A stretch of 18,121 nt of DNA, taken from NCBI GenBank assembly GCA_023429985.1, contig JAEZCV010000203.1:1-18121 (forward strand), in the 5' to 3' direction. Of the stretch, positions 7,984 through 14,904 are shown in pieces; within the stretch, counting starts at the first letter, position 1; each line of letters begins with the position of its first letter. The notes beneath the pieces are model-generated. The model ran no database searches. It was not told the DNA's origin and saw only the letters and a program-made list of their open reading frames with translations. The translations under genes were made by a program, and so were the position numbers. This stretch comes from Bacteroidota bacterium (GTDB lineage: Bacteria > Bacteroidota > Bacteroidia > Chitinophagales > Chitinophagaceae).

Positions 7984-8004
7984 TTCTATCCCCAAATCAG
8001 GTGA
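7984..8004 (-). promoter_or_regulatory. Bipartite motif copy A, TCACC-N6-GGGGATAGAA
   Basis: Reading on the minus strand, TCACC (8004-8000), six bases, then GGGGATAGAA (7993-7984). It overlaps the stop codon of the sensor kinase gene and ends 30 bases before the response regulator ATG. It differs from the other two copies at one position in the GGGGATANAA half and keeps the same six-base spacer length. Confidence 0.5.
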
Positions 8005-11000
8005 CAGGGAAGTTTAAAAATATTTTCGTGCCCTCACCCGGCGTACTTGCAATTTTGAGAATTCCTTTGAGTTGGTTAGCCCTTAATTGCATGTTTTTCA
8101 ATCCATTGCCACTACCAAATGCATCCGATGATTTATATCCCTCGGAGGTGGAACCTAATTCAAAACCCTTTCCATTGTCGGTAATTGTCATAGATATCCT
8201 GTTTTCTTTTTGTTGCATGTGCACAATGATCTTTGAACAGGAAGCATATTTTATGGCATTATTAATGGCTTCTTTATATACCAGGTAGAAATTCTTTCTT
8301 TTTTCCATTTCCATTATAAGGTCGTCGAGCTTTTTATCAAAGCTGAATTCAAATTCAATTCCCTTTGCAGCCAGTAAGGGGCGGGTATATGTTTCCATGC
8401 GGCCCAATATATTTTTGAACTGGTCGTTCTTTGGGTTAATGGCCCAAACGGTGTCGTTCAGTTCCGAAATCATTTCAACAGATGCATCTGTAATTTTTTC
8501 AAGTGTAGCTTTTAATTCTCCATCCTTTTTTTGCGCCTGGTAAATTTTGGCAACCTGGCCGTAAACCGAAATGCTGCTGAGCGTAGAACCAACATTATCA
8601 TGCAGGTCCTGCGCAATCCTGTTTCTTATTTCCTGTCTTTTTAAAAGTTCATTGATCCTGTATTTATAAATGGCAAATATCCCTGCGGATGCTGCAGCAA
8701 TACAAAGCAGGAAAAACCATGTGGTTTTCCAGAAGGGTGGTATAATTTCAATCTTTATAGAAGCAATTTGTGGGTTCCATATTCCTGGTACATGACTGCT
8801 TCTTACTTTAAAAACATATTCACCATATGGAAGATTTGAAAAGATTGCATAGTTGCGATCGCCCAAAGGCATCCATTCATCGTTAAAACCTTCCAGTTGA
8901 TAAGCATATTCAATGGGAGAACTTTTTTCGTAATAAGGTGCCGCAAACTCAAATGAAAAATACTTATCCTTGTAGTTCAATTGTATTTTATCTTTTTCAA
9001 GATAATGGCTGAATGAAGTATTAAACACACTGAAGTCGGTAAAATGAATGGGCGGAGCCGTGCCGTGTTCGGAAACGGAATCAGGATGAAAACGTATGAA
9101 ATAATTTTCACCGGCAGTATAAACGAAACCTTTTTCATCTTTGAATATTTTTCCTTTCACACCTCCCGATCGTTCTTTGTCGGGAAGCGTATATCCGGTG
9201 AAAGATTTTTTTACAGGATCATACTTTCCTATTCTTCCATTATATACAAGCCAAATATTTCCTTTGTTATCCATGCATATTGATTCTACCAGGTTAGGCG
9301 ATTCGCGTATATGGGTAAAATTTCTAAGTTCAGTATTAAAATAGTGCAATCCACCTCCGTAACTGCTTACCCATAAATTTCCATCGTTAGATGAAATAAT
9401 ATCAGATACATGATTGTTTGAAATTGAGCCAGGGTTACCTGGTTGATGTTGATAGTATTTTATGGGTTGTTGCTTAAGTGGCTGCCAATATCCTAATCCC
9501 TCTTTTGTGTTGGCCAGCCAAAGTTCTCCATCCGAAGTTTTCAGTATTTTTTTTATGAGATTGTCGCGGATGTTTAAAGAAGTTGCAATGTTTAATTCCG
9601 CGTCCAGCCGCGACACCCATTTTTGTTCTTCAATTATATAATAAGCTAAAAGATGCCCATAAGGCGAAACTATAAAGGATGATTTTCCATTGATCTTTTC
9701 TTTTGTAATGGATACGATCCTCGAGTCAATGATCCTGTAAATAACTTCATCCTTTTCTGTGTTGGGTAATAATGATAAGGTGCCATTTTTAAGGTTGTAT
9801 ATAAAAAAGCTCCTGTCTGTTCCCAGGTAAATGTTTTTTCCATCTTTAAATAAACTGGTAACGTGCAAACCCCTGTTTTCAAAAACTACTGGCTGATGTT
9901 TAATGATGTTGTTTTCAAGTATATATAAACCATTACTGGTTCCCATAAGAAGTCTGCCATTTACATCCATGTAGTCGTAAACCTGTATTTTTTCTTTGCC
10001 TTCGTTATTGAAAAATACCTGTTTGAATTGTTGTTTAAATGGATTGCTGATGCTGATTCCTTTATCAGTTCCCAGCCACATCCTGTTTTTATCATCTTTA
10101 TAAATGCAGTTGATTTTGTTTGATATTACCGAACCTTTAGGTTTATTATCGTAATTGAAATGGTAGAAAATGTTTTTGCGTATATCCAGCAATTGCAACC
10201 CGCGGTTTTTTCCTCCCATCCATAAATAGCCATTGTTGTCTTCCGCAAACGCGTTGATCTCGTCCGGAATAAAACCCTGCTCTTTGCCATCTCCAAAAGA
10301 AATTATGGATGCTTTTGATTTCATGTACAATAATTGATCCCAGGAGCCAAACCATAAATTATTGTTTCCATCGCGGTATAAGGATGTTATGGCACTGTGT
10401 GGAAGCTTTGCGTACAGGTCGTGGTATCTTTCGTCTTCATAATATTGTAAATCGGTGGTATTAACCTTTAAAAATCCGCCACCCTGCCTGCCGGCCAGCA
10501 ACTGTCCATCTTCGTCCAGGCATAGGTCGTTTATGGTTTTAGGTCCTTTTGGACTGACCACATCAAACCGTTCTGTTTTTTTATTGAACCTTAGAATTGC
10601 TTTTCCACTAGTACCCAGCCAGAGATTTCCTTTTTCATCATCAAGTAATGTGTTAATGATATTTACCGGAATGGAATGAGGATGTTGCGGGTGATGTTTA
10701 TATTGTTTGAATTGTTTTGTTTGAGGCAGATGCCTGTTATACTTTGAAAGTCCGCCATCCCTTGTTGCAATCCAGATGATTCCATCAGCATCTTCAACCA
10801 TATCGCTGATCATATTGCCCGATAGCGAGCCGGTGTTATTTTTATCATGCCGGAAAACTTTGAAATTTTTTCCATCATAACGGTTTAAGCCATCGTCTGT
10901 TCCAATCCAAATAAAGCCCTGCCTGTCCTGGATTATGCAGTTAACGTTGTTGTTCGACAAGCCCTGCTCTTCCGATACCTGTTCAAAATAAAGTTCAGGT

Positions 11001-11065
11001 GCCTGGCCGAATATTTTTGTGCCGGCAAAAAAAAATAAGCAAATATTGAAGAGGAATGGTTTCAT
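7997..11065 (-). CDS. Two-component sensor histidine kinase with periplasmic beta-propeller and Y_Y_Y domain
   Basis: This 1022-residue sensor autophosphorylates on histidine and should pass the phosphate to the regulator encoded next to it. It has a signal peptide (about 1-20, ending FGQ) and a long periplasmic region of two-component-regulator propeller repeats (about 25-690), with recurring units such as GFIWIGTDDGLNRYDG, GIIWIATRDGGLSKYN and NLWLGTSGKAILRF. A Y_Y_Y domain (about 700-770) and one transmembrane helix (about 782-800) follow. The cytoplasmic part has a HisKA_3 dimerisation domain with H822 in AQDLHDNVGSTLS, then an HATPase domain with the N box around 925-941, DNGKGFEL and GNGLKNM. 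Unlike hybrid HTCS proteins, it carries no receiver or AraC domain. Relatives sense glycans or other envelope signals, but no polysaccharide-utilisation genes are present, so the ligand is unknown. Confidence 0.97.
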   Translation of the reverse strand: MKPFLFNICLFFFAGTKIFGQAPELYFEQVSEEQGLSNNNVNCIIQDRQGFIWIGTDDGLNRYDGKNFKVFRHDKNNTGSLSGNMISDMVEDADGIIWIATRDGGLSKYNRHLPQTKQFKQYKHHPQHPHSIPVNIINTLLDDEKGNLWLGTSGKAILRFNKKTERFDVVSPKGPKTINDLCLDEDGQLLAGRQGGGFLKVNTTDLQYYEDERYHDLYAKLPHSAITSLYRDGNNNLWFGSWDQLLYMKSKASIISFGDGKEQGFIPDEINAFAEDNNGYLWMGGKNRGLQLLDIRKNIFYHFNYDNKPKGSVISNKINCIYKDDKNRMWLGTDKGISISNPFKQQFKQVFFNNEGKEKIQVYDYMDVNGRLLMGTSNGLYILENNIIKHQPVVFENRGLHVTSLFKDGKNIYLGTDRSFFIYNLKNGTLSLLPNTEKDEVIYRIIDSRIVSITKEKINGKSSFIVSPYGHLLAYYIIEEQKWVSRLDAELNIATSLNIRDNLIKKILKTSDGELWLANTKEGLGYWQPLKQQPIKYYQHQPGNPGSISNNHVSDIISSNDGNLWVSSYGGGLHYFNTELRNFTHIRESPNLVESICMDNKGNIWLVYNGRIGKYDPVKKSFTGYTLPDKERSGGVKGKIFKDEKGFVYTAGENYFIRFHPDSVSEHGTAPPIHFTDFSVFNTSFSHYLEKDKIQLNYKDKYFSFEFAAPYYEKSSPIEYAYQLEGFNDEWMPLGDRNYAIFSNLPYGEYVFKVRSSHVPGIWNPQIASIKIEIIPPFWKTTWFFLLCIAAASAGIFAIYKYRINELLKRQEIRNRIAQDLHDNVGSTLSSISVYGQVAKIYQAQKKDGELKATLEKITDASVEMISELNDTVWAINPKNDQFKNILGRMETYTRPLLAAKGIEFEFSFDKKLDDLIMEMEKRKNFYLVYKEAINNAIKYASCSKIIVHMQQKENRISMTITDNGKGFELGSTSEGYKSSDAFGSGNGLKNMQLRANQLKGILKIASTPGEGTKIFLNFPVT

Positions 11066-11109
11066 TGTACGAGGCTAAACTAGATAAAAACCATAGCTGT
11101 TCCCATACC

Positions 11110-11124
11110 GTTCATGAAATGAAC
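11110..11124. repeat. Small inverted repeat in the kinase leader region
   Basis: GTTCAT and ATGAAC are separated by GAA, giving a 6-base dyad about 45 bases upstream of the kinase ATG. It could be an operator or a leader hairpin. No second copy was noticed. Confidence 0.3.
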
Positions 11125-11128
11125 CAGG

Positions 11129-11155
11129 AATGGCGCAGGATATTTTTGCGCCATT
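11129..11155. repeat. Stem-loop AATGGCGCA / TGCGCCATT between the kinase and the GIN-like gene
   Basis: Nine-base arms are separated by nine bases. The T-rich tail (11157-11166) follows the hairpin on the plus strand, yet both flanking genes lie on the minus strand, where the hairpin is followed by CCTGG. It may still mark the 3' end of the GIN-like gene 30 bases away, but it is not a canonical minus-strand terminator. Confidence 0.4.
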
Positions 11156-11185
11156 ATTTTTTATTTCCTGCAATCAATTTGAGAA

Positions 11186-11641
11186 TCAGTGCATTGGAAT
11201 AGTTTCTACCAGGATGCCGTAGTCTGTTGCAGGATAGGCTTTTATTTTCCCGGTAACCTTAACATGCGCTTTTGAGCCCTCATTTACATAAACGCTTAAT
11301 TTTTCTGATTGCAGTATTCCTGTAACAACAGAACTGTTTTCTCCAACTACAAGATGGCGCAACCTTGATACATATACGTAAATGGTTGTTGAAGATGGAA
11401 TGTTATCGCCTGATATTTCGAGGTATTTGCCACAGGTTTTTACAGAAATTTTCTCAGCGGCTTTTTTATCAAACGAAAACGGATAATCTTTTTCTGGTGA
11501 TTCAAATATCATTACGTTTAGGTGAGGGCTGATAACGAGCGTATTGATATCAGCCGCTTTTATGGTAACAATATTTTCCTGCGCATTTGCGTTCAGGCTT
11601 AATAAGGCAATGCCTATTATTAGAAGAAACTTTTTTTGCAT
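11186..11641 (-). CDS. Small secreted protein, GIN/DUF2807-like
   Basis: The 151-residue product has a clear signal peptide (MQKKFLLIIGIALLSLNANA before QE), so it should be periplasmic or surface-exposed. The mature part alternates short hydrophobic strands with polar turns (VISPHLNVMIFESP, LEISGD, TIYVYVSRLRHLVVGENSSV, KLSVYVNEGSKAHVKVTGKIKAYP). This resembles the parallel beta-helix of GIN-domain (DUF2807) proteins, which are common and functionally obscure in Bacteroidota. The family call is from pattern only. The frame extends to 11659, but ATG 11641 directly begins the signal peptide and has an AT-rich leader (AAAATAATTATT). A weak -7 box AAGTTTTG lies at 11664-11657, and a copy of the shared bipartite motif lies about 65 bases before the ATG. 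It may belong to the regulon of the downstream two-component system. Confidence 0.72.
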   Translation of the reverse strand: MQKKFLLIIGIALLSLNANAQENIVTIKAADINTLVISPHLNVMIFESPEKDYPFSFDKKAAEKISVKTCGKYLEISGDNIPSSTTIYVYVSRLRHLVVGENSSVVTGILQSEKLSVYVNEGSKAHVKVTGKIKAYPATDYGILVETIPMH

Positions 11642-11704
11642 AATAATTATTTTATGCAAAACTTCTTTATATCGAACACTTGTGATATAGCCTATAGTGG
11701 CAAT

Positions 11705-11725
11705 TTATATCCCCAATCCTGGTGA
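11705..11725 (-). promoter_or_regulatory. Bipartite motif copy B, TCACC-N6-GGGGATATAA
   Basis: Reading on the minus strand, TCACC (11725-11721), six bases, then GGGGATATAA (11714-11705). It lies 2 bases beyond the bcp stop codon and about 65 bases upstream of the GIN-like ATG, roughly 50 bases before a weak -7 box. The GGGGATATAA half is identical to copy C. Confidence 0.5.
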
Positions 11726-11727
11726 GA

Positions 11728-12186
11728 CTAAAACCTTAATATCTCCTGTGCATGTTCTTTGTTTTTAGGACGAAGAAAGATTTTTTCAATAATACCTTTT
11801 TCATTTACAAGAAAGGTAGTTCGGTGTAAGCCCATGAACTTGTTGCCGTATAAATTCTTTTCTCCCCACACTCCATATTTTTTTATGATCTGAAGTTTTG
11901 GATCTTCGATCAATGGAAATGGCAGGTCGAATTTATTTGCAAACTGCAGGTGTTGTTCTATTGTATCGGGACTTACTCCAATAATCTCCCATCCTGCTTT
12001 TTTCAATGCTGTATAATTATCTCTGAGGTTGCATGCCTGCGTGGTGCAGGCAGGCGTGTCGTCGGCCGGGTAAAAATAAACTGCCAGTTTCTTTCCTTTA
12101 AAATCGGAAAGAGAAATTTTATTTCCCTTGTGATCTTTGCCGGTAAATGATGGTGCTTTATCGCCCTGCTTTAAATGTGTGGCCAT
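11728..12186 (-). CDS. bcp: Thioredoxin-dependent thiol peroxidase, Bcp/PrxQ-type peroxiredoxin
   Basis: This 152-residue cytoplasmic peroxiredoxin reduces hydrogen peroxide and organic hydroperoxides using thioredoxin. The active-site segment reads YPADDTPACTTQACNLRD (about 39-56), with peroxidatic C47 and resolving C52 four residues apart, as in the atypical 2-Cys PrxQ group. The rest matches the family: GDKAPSF at the N-terminus, WEIIGVSPD in the middle and the FLVNEKGIIEKIF strand near the end. The start at 12186 gives the usual length. It ends with TAG at 11728, followed by motif copy B and the GIN-like gene, so it is probably a separate unit. Its upstream region is the repeat-rich spacer. 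Confidence 0.95.
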   Translation of the reverse strand: MATHLKQGDKAPSFTGKDHKGNKISLSDFKGKKLAVYFYPADDTPACTTQACNLRDNYTALKKAGWEIIGVSPDTIEQHLQFANKFDLPFPLIEDPKLQIIKKYGVWGEKNLYGNKFMGLHRTTFLVNEKGIIEKIFLRPKNKEHAQEILRF

Positions 12187-12333
12187 GGGATGAATTTATT
12201 ATTTATTTTGATCTGCGAAGGTTGGCCACAAAGACGCCAAGTCGCAAAGCATATATTTTTGTTTTATCGTTTGCGCCATCGCGTTTTTGCGGCAAAAAAA
12301 TATTTGCCACAAAGTCTCAAACCCGCTAAGTTT

Positions 12334-12354
12334 CTAAACACCTAAACACCTAAA
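12334..12354. repeat. Tandem octamer CTAAACAC, about 2.6 copies
   Basis: Two exact copies of CTAAACAC (12334-12341 and 12342-12349) are followed by a partial third copy that runs directly into the palindrome. The array is short and looks like a simple-sequence expansion. Confidence 0.7.
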
Positions 12355-12355
12355 C

Positions 12356-12372
12356 CTGCCTGCGGCAGGCAG
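12356..12372. repeat. Palindromic repeat, one-base-deleted copy of the CCTGCCTGCC element
   Basis: CTGCCTGC and GCAGGCAG flank a single G. It is the same element as the perfect palindrome at 17754-17775 with one central C missing. The element is dispersed in many Bacteroidota genomes and has no settled function. It sits 16 bases beyond the stop of the M23 gene, so it could act as a 3'-end hairpin. Confidence 0.75.
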
Positions 12373-12387
12373 ATTCCAAACCAAGCC

Positions 12388-14073
12388 TTACCTTCTCACC
12401 TTAAAAACCTTTTCACTTACATTCCCCACCGCATCTTCAATTCTAACCTTTAATTCATGATTACCTTTAGGAAACTTCTGGTCGAAACGATAGATCCATC
12501 TTTTCCCCTTATCATTGGTAAACATCAGCCAGTTCCCGTTTAATTCGGCGCGGAAACTTTTAATTACGTTGAAATTATCGGTGGGCGTAAAAACAATTGA
12601 TGATGATTTGGTAAGATTAGATGCCGGAGTATTAATGGCAGGAGGCGTTTCATCAATCAGCGCCTGGAAAGTTCCAAATTGCCTGAACCTCGCCATCAGC
12701 CATCCATTCTGCAACCTGGCTTTCTGAATGGTTATACGTTTGCCCGAAACGTTTCTTATTAAAACCTTATCTGCTTCTTCTGCCGATAATTCCCGCGATG
12801 GTTTTATTCTTACAGTAATGGAATCGTGTACAGGTATATGATGACTTAAAAAACTATGTATACCTGAAACAGCAGTGGCCGCGGTTGAATTAGTAAAATT
12901 ATAGGTTACATAAGCTGTATCGTATAAACTTCCTTCTTCTGTGTATAATTCAAAACCATCTTCTTCAAAAATATTAACCTGGTTGGGTGCAAATTTTTCA
13001 TTCTCGTCAGAAAATGATGTTGCAAGTTTTGAATCGTATTGAATGTTGAACTGGATGCGGGAATTATTCTTTTTGGCATCTTTTACATCAATAATTATTG
13101 CATGAACTTCTTCATCCTGCAGATAAATTATCCCTTCATCTTTATAAATATTATAGGCCACTTTTTGAGCTCCCGGCAGCGGGTTTACATGCTGCACATA
13201 AACGCCTGCACGCGCATGCCAAGGATAATCTATTTGTGCATTCATGTAGCGTGTTTCATTATAATCAATGCTATCGTGCACAAACTCCGCAACCGGATTT
13301 CCATCCATACTGATTCTTGCGCTATAAATTCCATTGGGATTAGTTGAATTTGAAAAACGATCTGTTGCCCCAATGGCAAAACTAATTTTGTCTGATCCTA
13401 CCTTAATTGTTCGGGGTGTTGCCAGTTTGTATACCCCTCCCGTTTTTTTTATTGATAATGACTGGGGCGACTGGTGGAAGGTTGACCGGTTCCTGTCGTA
13501 CATCACAAGTCTGTTGATGGTAGGAGGAACAGCATCGGCAATGGGAAAATTAAAAAGCAGGGGATTTAATACCTTCTCAGTTTTTGTATCCCTGATTTCG
13601 AAATGCACGTGGGGGCCGGCAGATCCACCGGTATTTCCACTTTTACCTATATAATCACCTTTTTTCAAAGGAAACATTCCCGGAGGCAATTGAAGGTCAA
13701 CTGCCCAGGACTCATTTTCATACTGCTTTTGTTTTACATAGGCTGCAAGCGCAGGATAAAACGCGTTCATGTGGGCATACAGCGTAGATAATCCATTCGG
13801 GTGATGGATATATATGGCCTGGCCAAAACCACCCGGCGCTACAACCACCCTTCCCACATAGCCTTCTGCAGAAGCATAAACTGAAAGATTCTCTCTTCTT
13901 TGGGTGCGTATATCAAGTCCCATATGCCAATGGTTGGTACGCAATTCGCCAAAATTGGAAACCAGTTCCATTCTAATGGCCAAAGGGTGGCGGAAATAAT
14001 TCTGAGGATATGTTTGTGCCGATGTAGTGATTCCCGACCCGATCAATAAAAAAAAGAATATAAATCTGTTCAT
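12388..14073 (-). CDS. Exported M23-family (LytM-type) zinc metallopeptidase
   Basis: This 561-residue exported protein is probably a peptidoglycan endopeptidase. A signal peptide (about 1-19, ending TTSA before QTYPQNYF) leads directly into the M23 domain (about 25-180). Zinc ligands are H50 and D54 in HWHMGLDI and H157 in GPHVHFEI, with H155 of the same HxH and H101 in YAHM as the usual catalytic histidines, so the site looks intact and not EnvC-like. The remaining 380 residues are beta-rich, probably an extracellular Ig-like or cell-wall-binding region: the segment ending KFPKGNHELKVRIEDAVGNVSEKVFKVRR resembles a C-terminal Ig-like fold. It is divergent from the small YtxH-like gene across a 104-base gap, and appears monocistronic. 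The peptide bond cut is unknown. Confidence 0.95.
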   Translation of the reverse strand: MNRFIFFFLLIGSGITTSAQTYPQNYFRHPLAIRMELVSNFGELRTNHWHMGLDIRTQRRENLSVYASAEGYVGRVVVAPGGFGQAIYIHHPNGLSTLYAHMNAFYPALAAYVKQKQYENESWAVDLQLPPGMFPLKKGDYIGKSGNTGGSAGPHVHFEIRDTKTEKVLNPLLFNFPIADAVPPTINRLVMYDRNRSTFHQSPQSLSIKKTGGVYKLATPRTIKVGSDKISFAIGATDRFSNSTNPNGIYSARISMDGNPVAEFVHDSIDYNETRYMNAQIDYPWHARAGVYVQHVNPLPGAQKVAYNIYKDEGIIYLQDEEVHAIIIDVKDAKKNNSRIQFNIQYDSKLATSFSDENEKFAPNQVNIFEEDGFELYTEEGSLYDTAYVTYNFTNSTAATAVSGIHSFLSHHIPVHDSITVRIKPSRELSAEEADKVLIRNVSGKRITIQKARLQNGWLMARFRQFGTFQALIDETPPAINTPASNLTKSSSIVFTPTDNFNVIKSFRAELNGNWLMFTNDKGKRWIYRFDQKFPKGNHELKVRIEDAVGNVSEKVFKVRR

Positions 14074-14177
14074 GTTAACTAAATAATTTCTTCCAATGCC
14101 TCAATCATTAAGCCATACTCAACCGGGCATAAAATTGGTAACATAATATGGTATTAAAAAATCACAAAACAACAACC

Positions 14178-14501
14178 ATGAGTGTAAACAGCAAACATAT
14201 GGCAACCTTTCTCCTGGGAGCAGCTGCTGCCTTTGGAGCATATAAATATTCAAAGCTTAGTGATGAAGAAAAGGAAAAACTGGCAAACAATATTAAAGAC
14301 AAAGCCAATAAGTTAAAATCAAATGCGCTGGAAGCCGAAGACCAGGCAATGGATTATTTCAATGAATTAAAAACAAAAGGCGCGGAAGCCATGAAAGAAT
14401 ACATGCCTAAAGTGGAAGAATTTTTTGAGGGATTGTTTAAAGGTGGAACTAAAGCCACAAATTCCACAACAAATAACCCGGAAAATAATCCAGCAGGCTA
14501 A
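14178..14501 (+). CDS. Small YtxH-like membrane-anchored protein
   Basis: The 107-residue product has a short hydrophobic segment (about 8-20, MATFLLGAAAAFGAYKY). A charged, helical region that should form a coiled coil follows (about 23-90, rich in K, E and A), then a disordered Asn/Thr/Pro tail. This layout resembles YtxH-domain and similar small stress-related envelope proteins, and no enzyme motif is present. The frame opens at 14148, but ATG 14178 sits after an A/C-rich leader (AAAACAACAACC) and gives the cleaner start. A paralogue with the same FGAYKY core follows 74 bases downstream in the same direction. A possible -7 box TAAAATTG is at 14130-14137. The function is unknown. Confidence 0.75.
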   Translation: MSVNSKHMATFLLGAAAAFGAYKYSKLSDEEKEKLANNIKDKANKLKSNALEAEDQAMDYFNELKTKGAEAMKEYMPKVEEFFEGLFKGGTKATNSTTNNPENNPAG

Positions 14502-14575
14502 TCTGATCTTTCATTTTAATCGGTACGATATTTTATATAGTAACCTTAGAAATTAATCATCTAAAAAAAATAATC

Positions 14576-14773
14576 ATGGCAAAACCTGGAATTGGCTCAT
14601 TATTGTTATTGGGCGCAGCAGCCTTTGGCGCGTATAAATATTATCAAATGTCCGACCAGCAGAAAAAGCAGTTGATGGATAAAGGAAAGAAGCTGGTAAA
14701 CGACAATCTTGGTGGATTGACAAAGGCTTTTGAAAAGAAAAATGGTGCACCAGCTCATAACAGCATGGTTTAA
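14576..14773 (+). CDS. Very small paralogue of the preceding YtxH-like protein
   Basis: At 65 residues, this protein repeats the architecture of its neighbour. It has a hydrophobic stretch LLLLGAAAFGAYKYYQMSD (about 9-27) and a basic helical tail (QQKKQLMDKGKKLVND). The shared LGAAAFGAYKY core and the similar DNA over that core indicate tandem duplication followed by divergence and shortening. The ATG follows an A-rich leader (CTAAAAAAAATAATC), typical of strongly translated genes in this phylum. The encoded pattern is convincing for a real gene despite its size. It ends 22 bases before a hairpin at 14795. The role is unknown. Confidence 0.75.
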   Translation: MAKPGIGSLLLLGAAAFGAYKYYQMSDQQKKQLMDKGKKLVNDNLGGLTKAFEKKNGAPAHNSMV

Positions 14774-14794
14774 TCCAAAAGGTCTAAATCATTT

Positions 14795-14819
14795 CTGAGG
14801 TAAACTTCATTTACCTTAG
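14795..14819. terminator. Stem-loop downstream of the YtxH-like pair
   Basis: CTGAGGTAAA pairs with TTTACCTTAG around the loop CTTCA, a ten-base stem with one G-T pair. It is followed on the plus strand by TTTTG. It lies 22 bases after the second small gene, so it may be its terminator, though the T run is short. Confidence 0.5.
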
Positions 14820-14824
14820 TTTTG
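14817..14824 (+). promoter_or_regulatory. Candidate -7 promoter box (TAGTTTTG) for carB
   Basis: TAGTTTTG matches TAnnTTTG exactly, and TTTCTG at 14792-14797 lies 19 bases upstream as a possible -33 element. If it is used, transcription would begin near 14830, at the base of the GC-rich hairpin, leaving a leader of about 75 bases before carB. Confidence 0.35.
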
Positions 14825-14828
14825 CACC

Positions 14829-14851
14829 CCGGGCAAATGCCCGGTTTTTTT
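14829..14851 (+). terminator. Strong rho-independent terminator or attenuator upstream of carB
   Basis: CCGGGC, loop AAAT, GCCCGG, then seven T residues form a textbook terminator on the plus strand. It lies 56 bases after the second YtxH-like gene and 53 bases before the carB ATG. It either ends the small-gene transcript or, if carB is transcribed from upstream, attenuates carB. Confidence 0.8.
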
Positions 14852-14904
14852 ATGACCATAACCCAGGTTAAGTTGCAAACAGTTTAGCCTGAAAAATTTC
14901 TTAC

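Larger units (their letters stand above)
12187..12387. repeat. Repeat-rich intergenic spacer between bcp and the M23 peptidase gene
   Basis: This 201-base gap has no credible gene. It holds two degenerate copies of a GCCACAAAG element (12225-12233 and 12306-12314), each followed by a stretch rich in short CnCAAAG-like words. Both look like relics of the CACAAAGAC-type repeats found between genes in this phylum. They are followed by an octamer array and a palindrome, listed separately. The spacer must also contain the bcp promoter, but no convincing -33/-7 pair was seen. Confidence 0.6.

Noticed and set aside
12025..12055. Palindrome-like GCATGCCTGC / GCAGGCAGGC stretch in bcp resembling the dispersed palindrome
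   Set aside because: It encodes the conserved TPACTTQAC active site of the peroxiredoxin, so the similarity arises from codons and is not an inserted repeat.
8140..13135. Other TATCCC words as further copies of the shared motif (for example near 8138 and 13127)
   Set aside because: They lie inside coding sequence, lack the fourth C and have no GGTGA six bases away.
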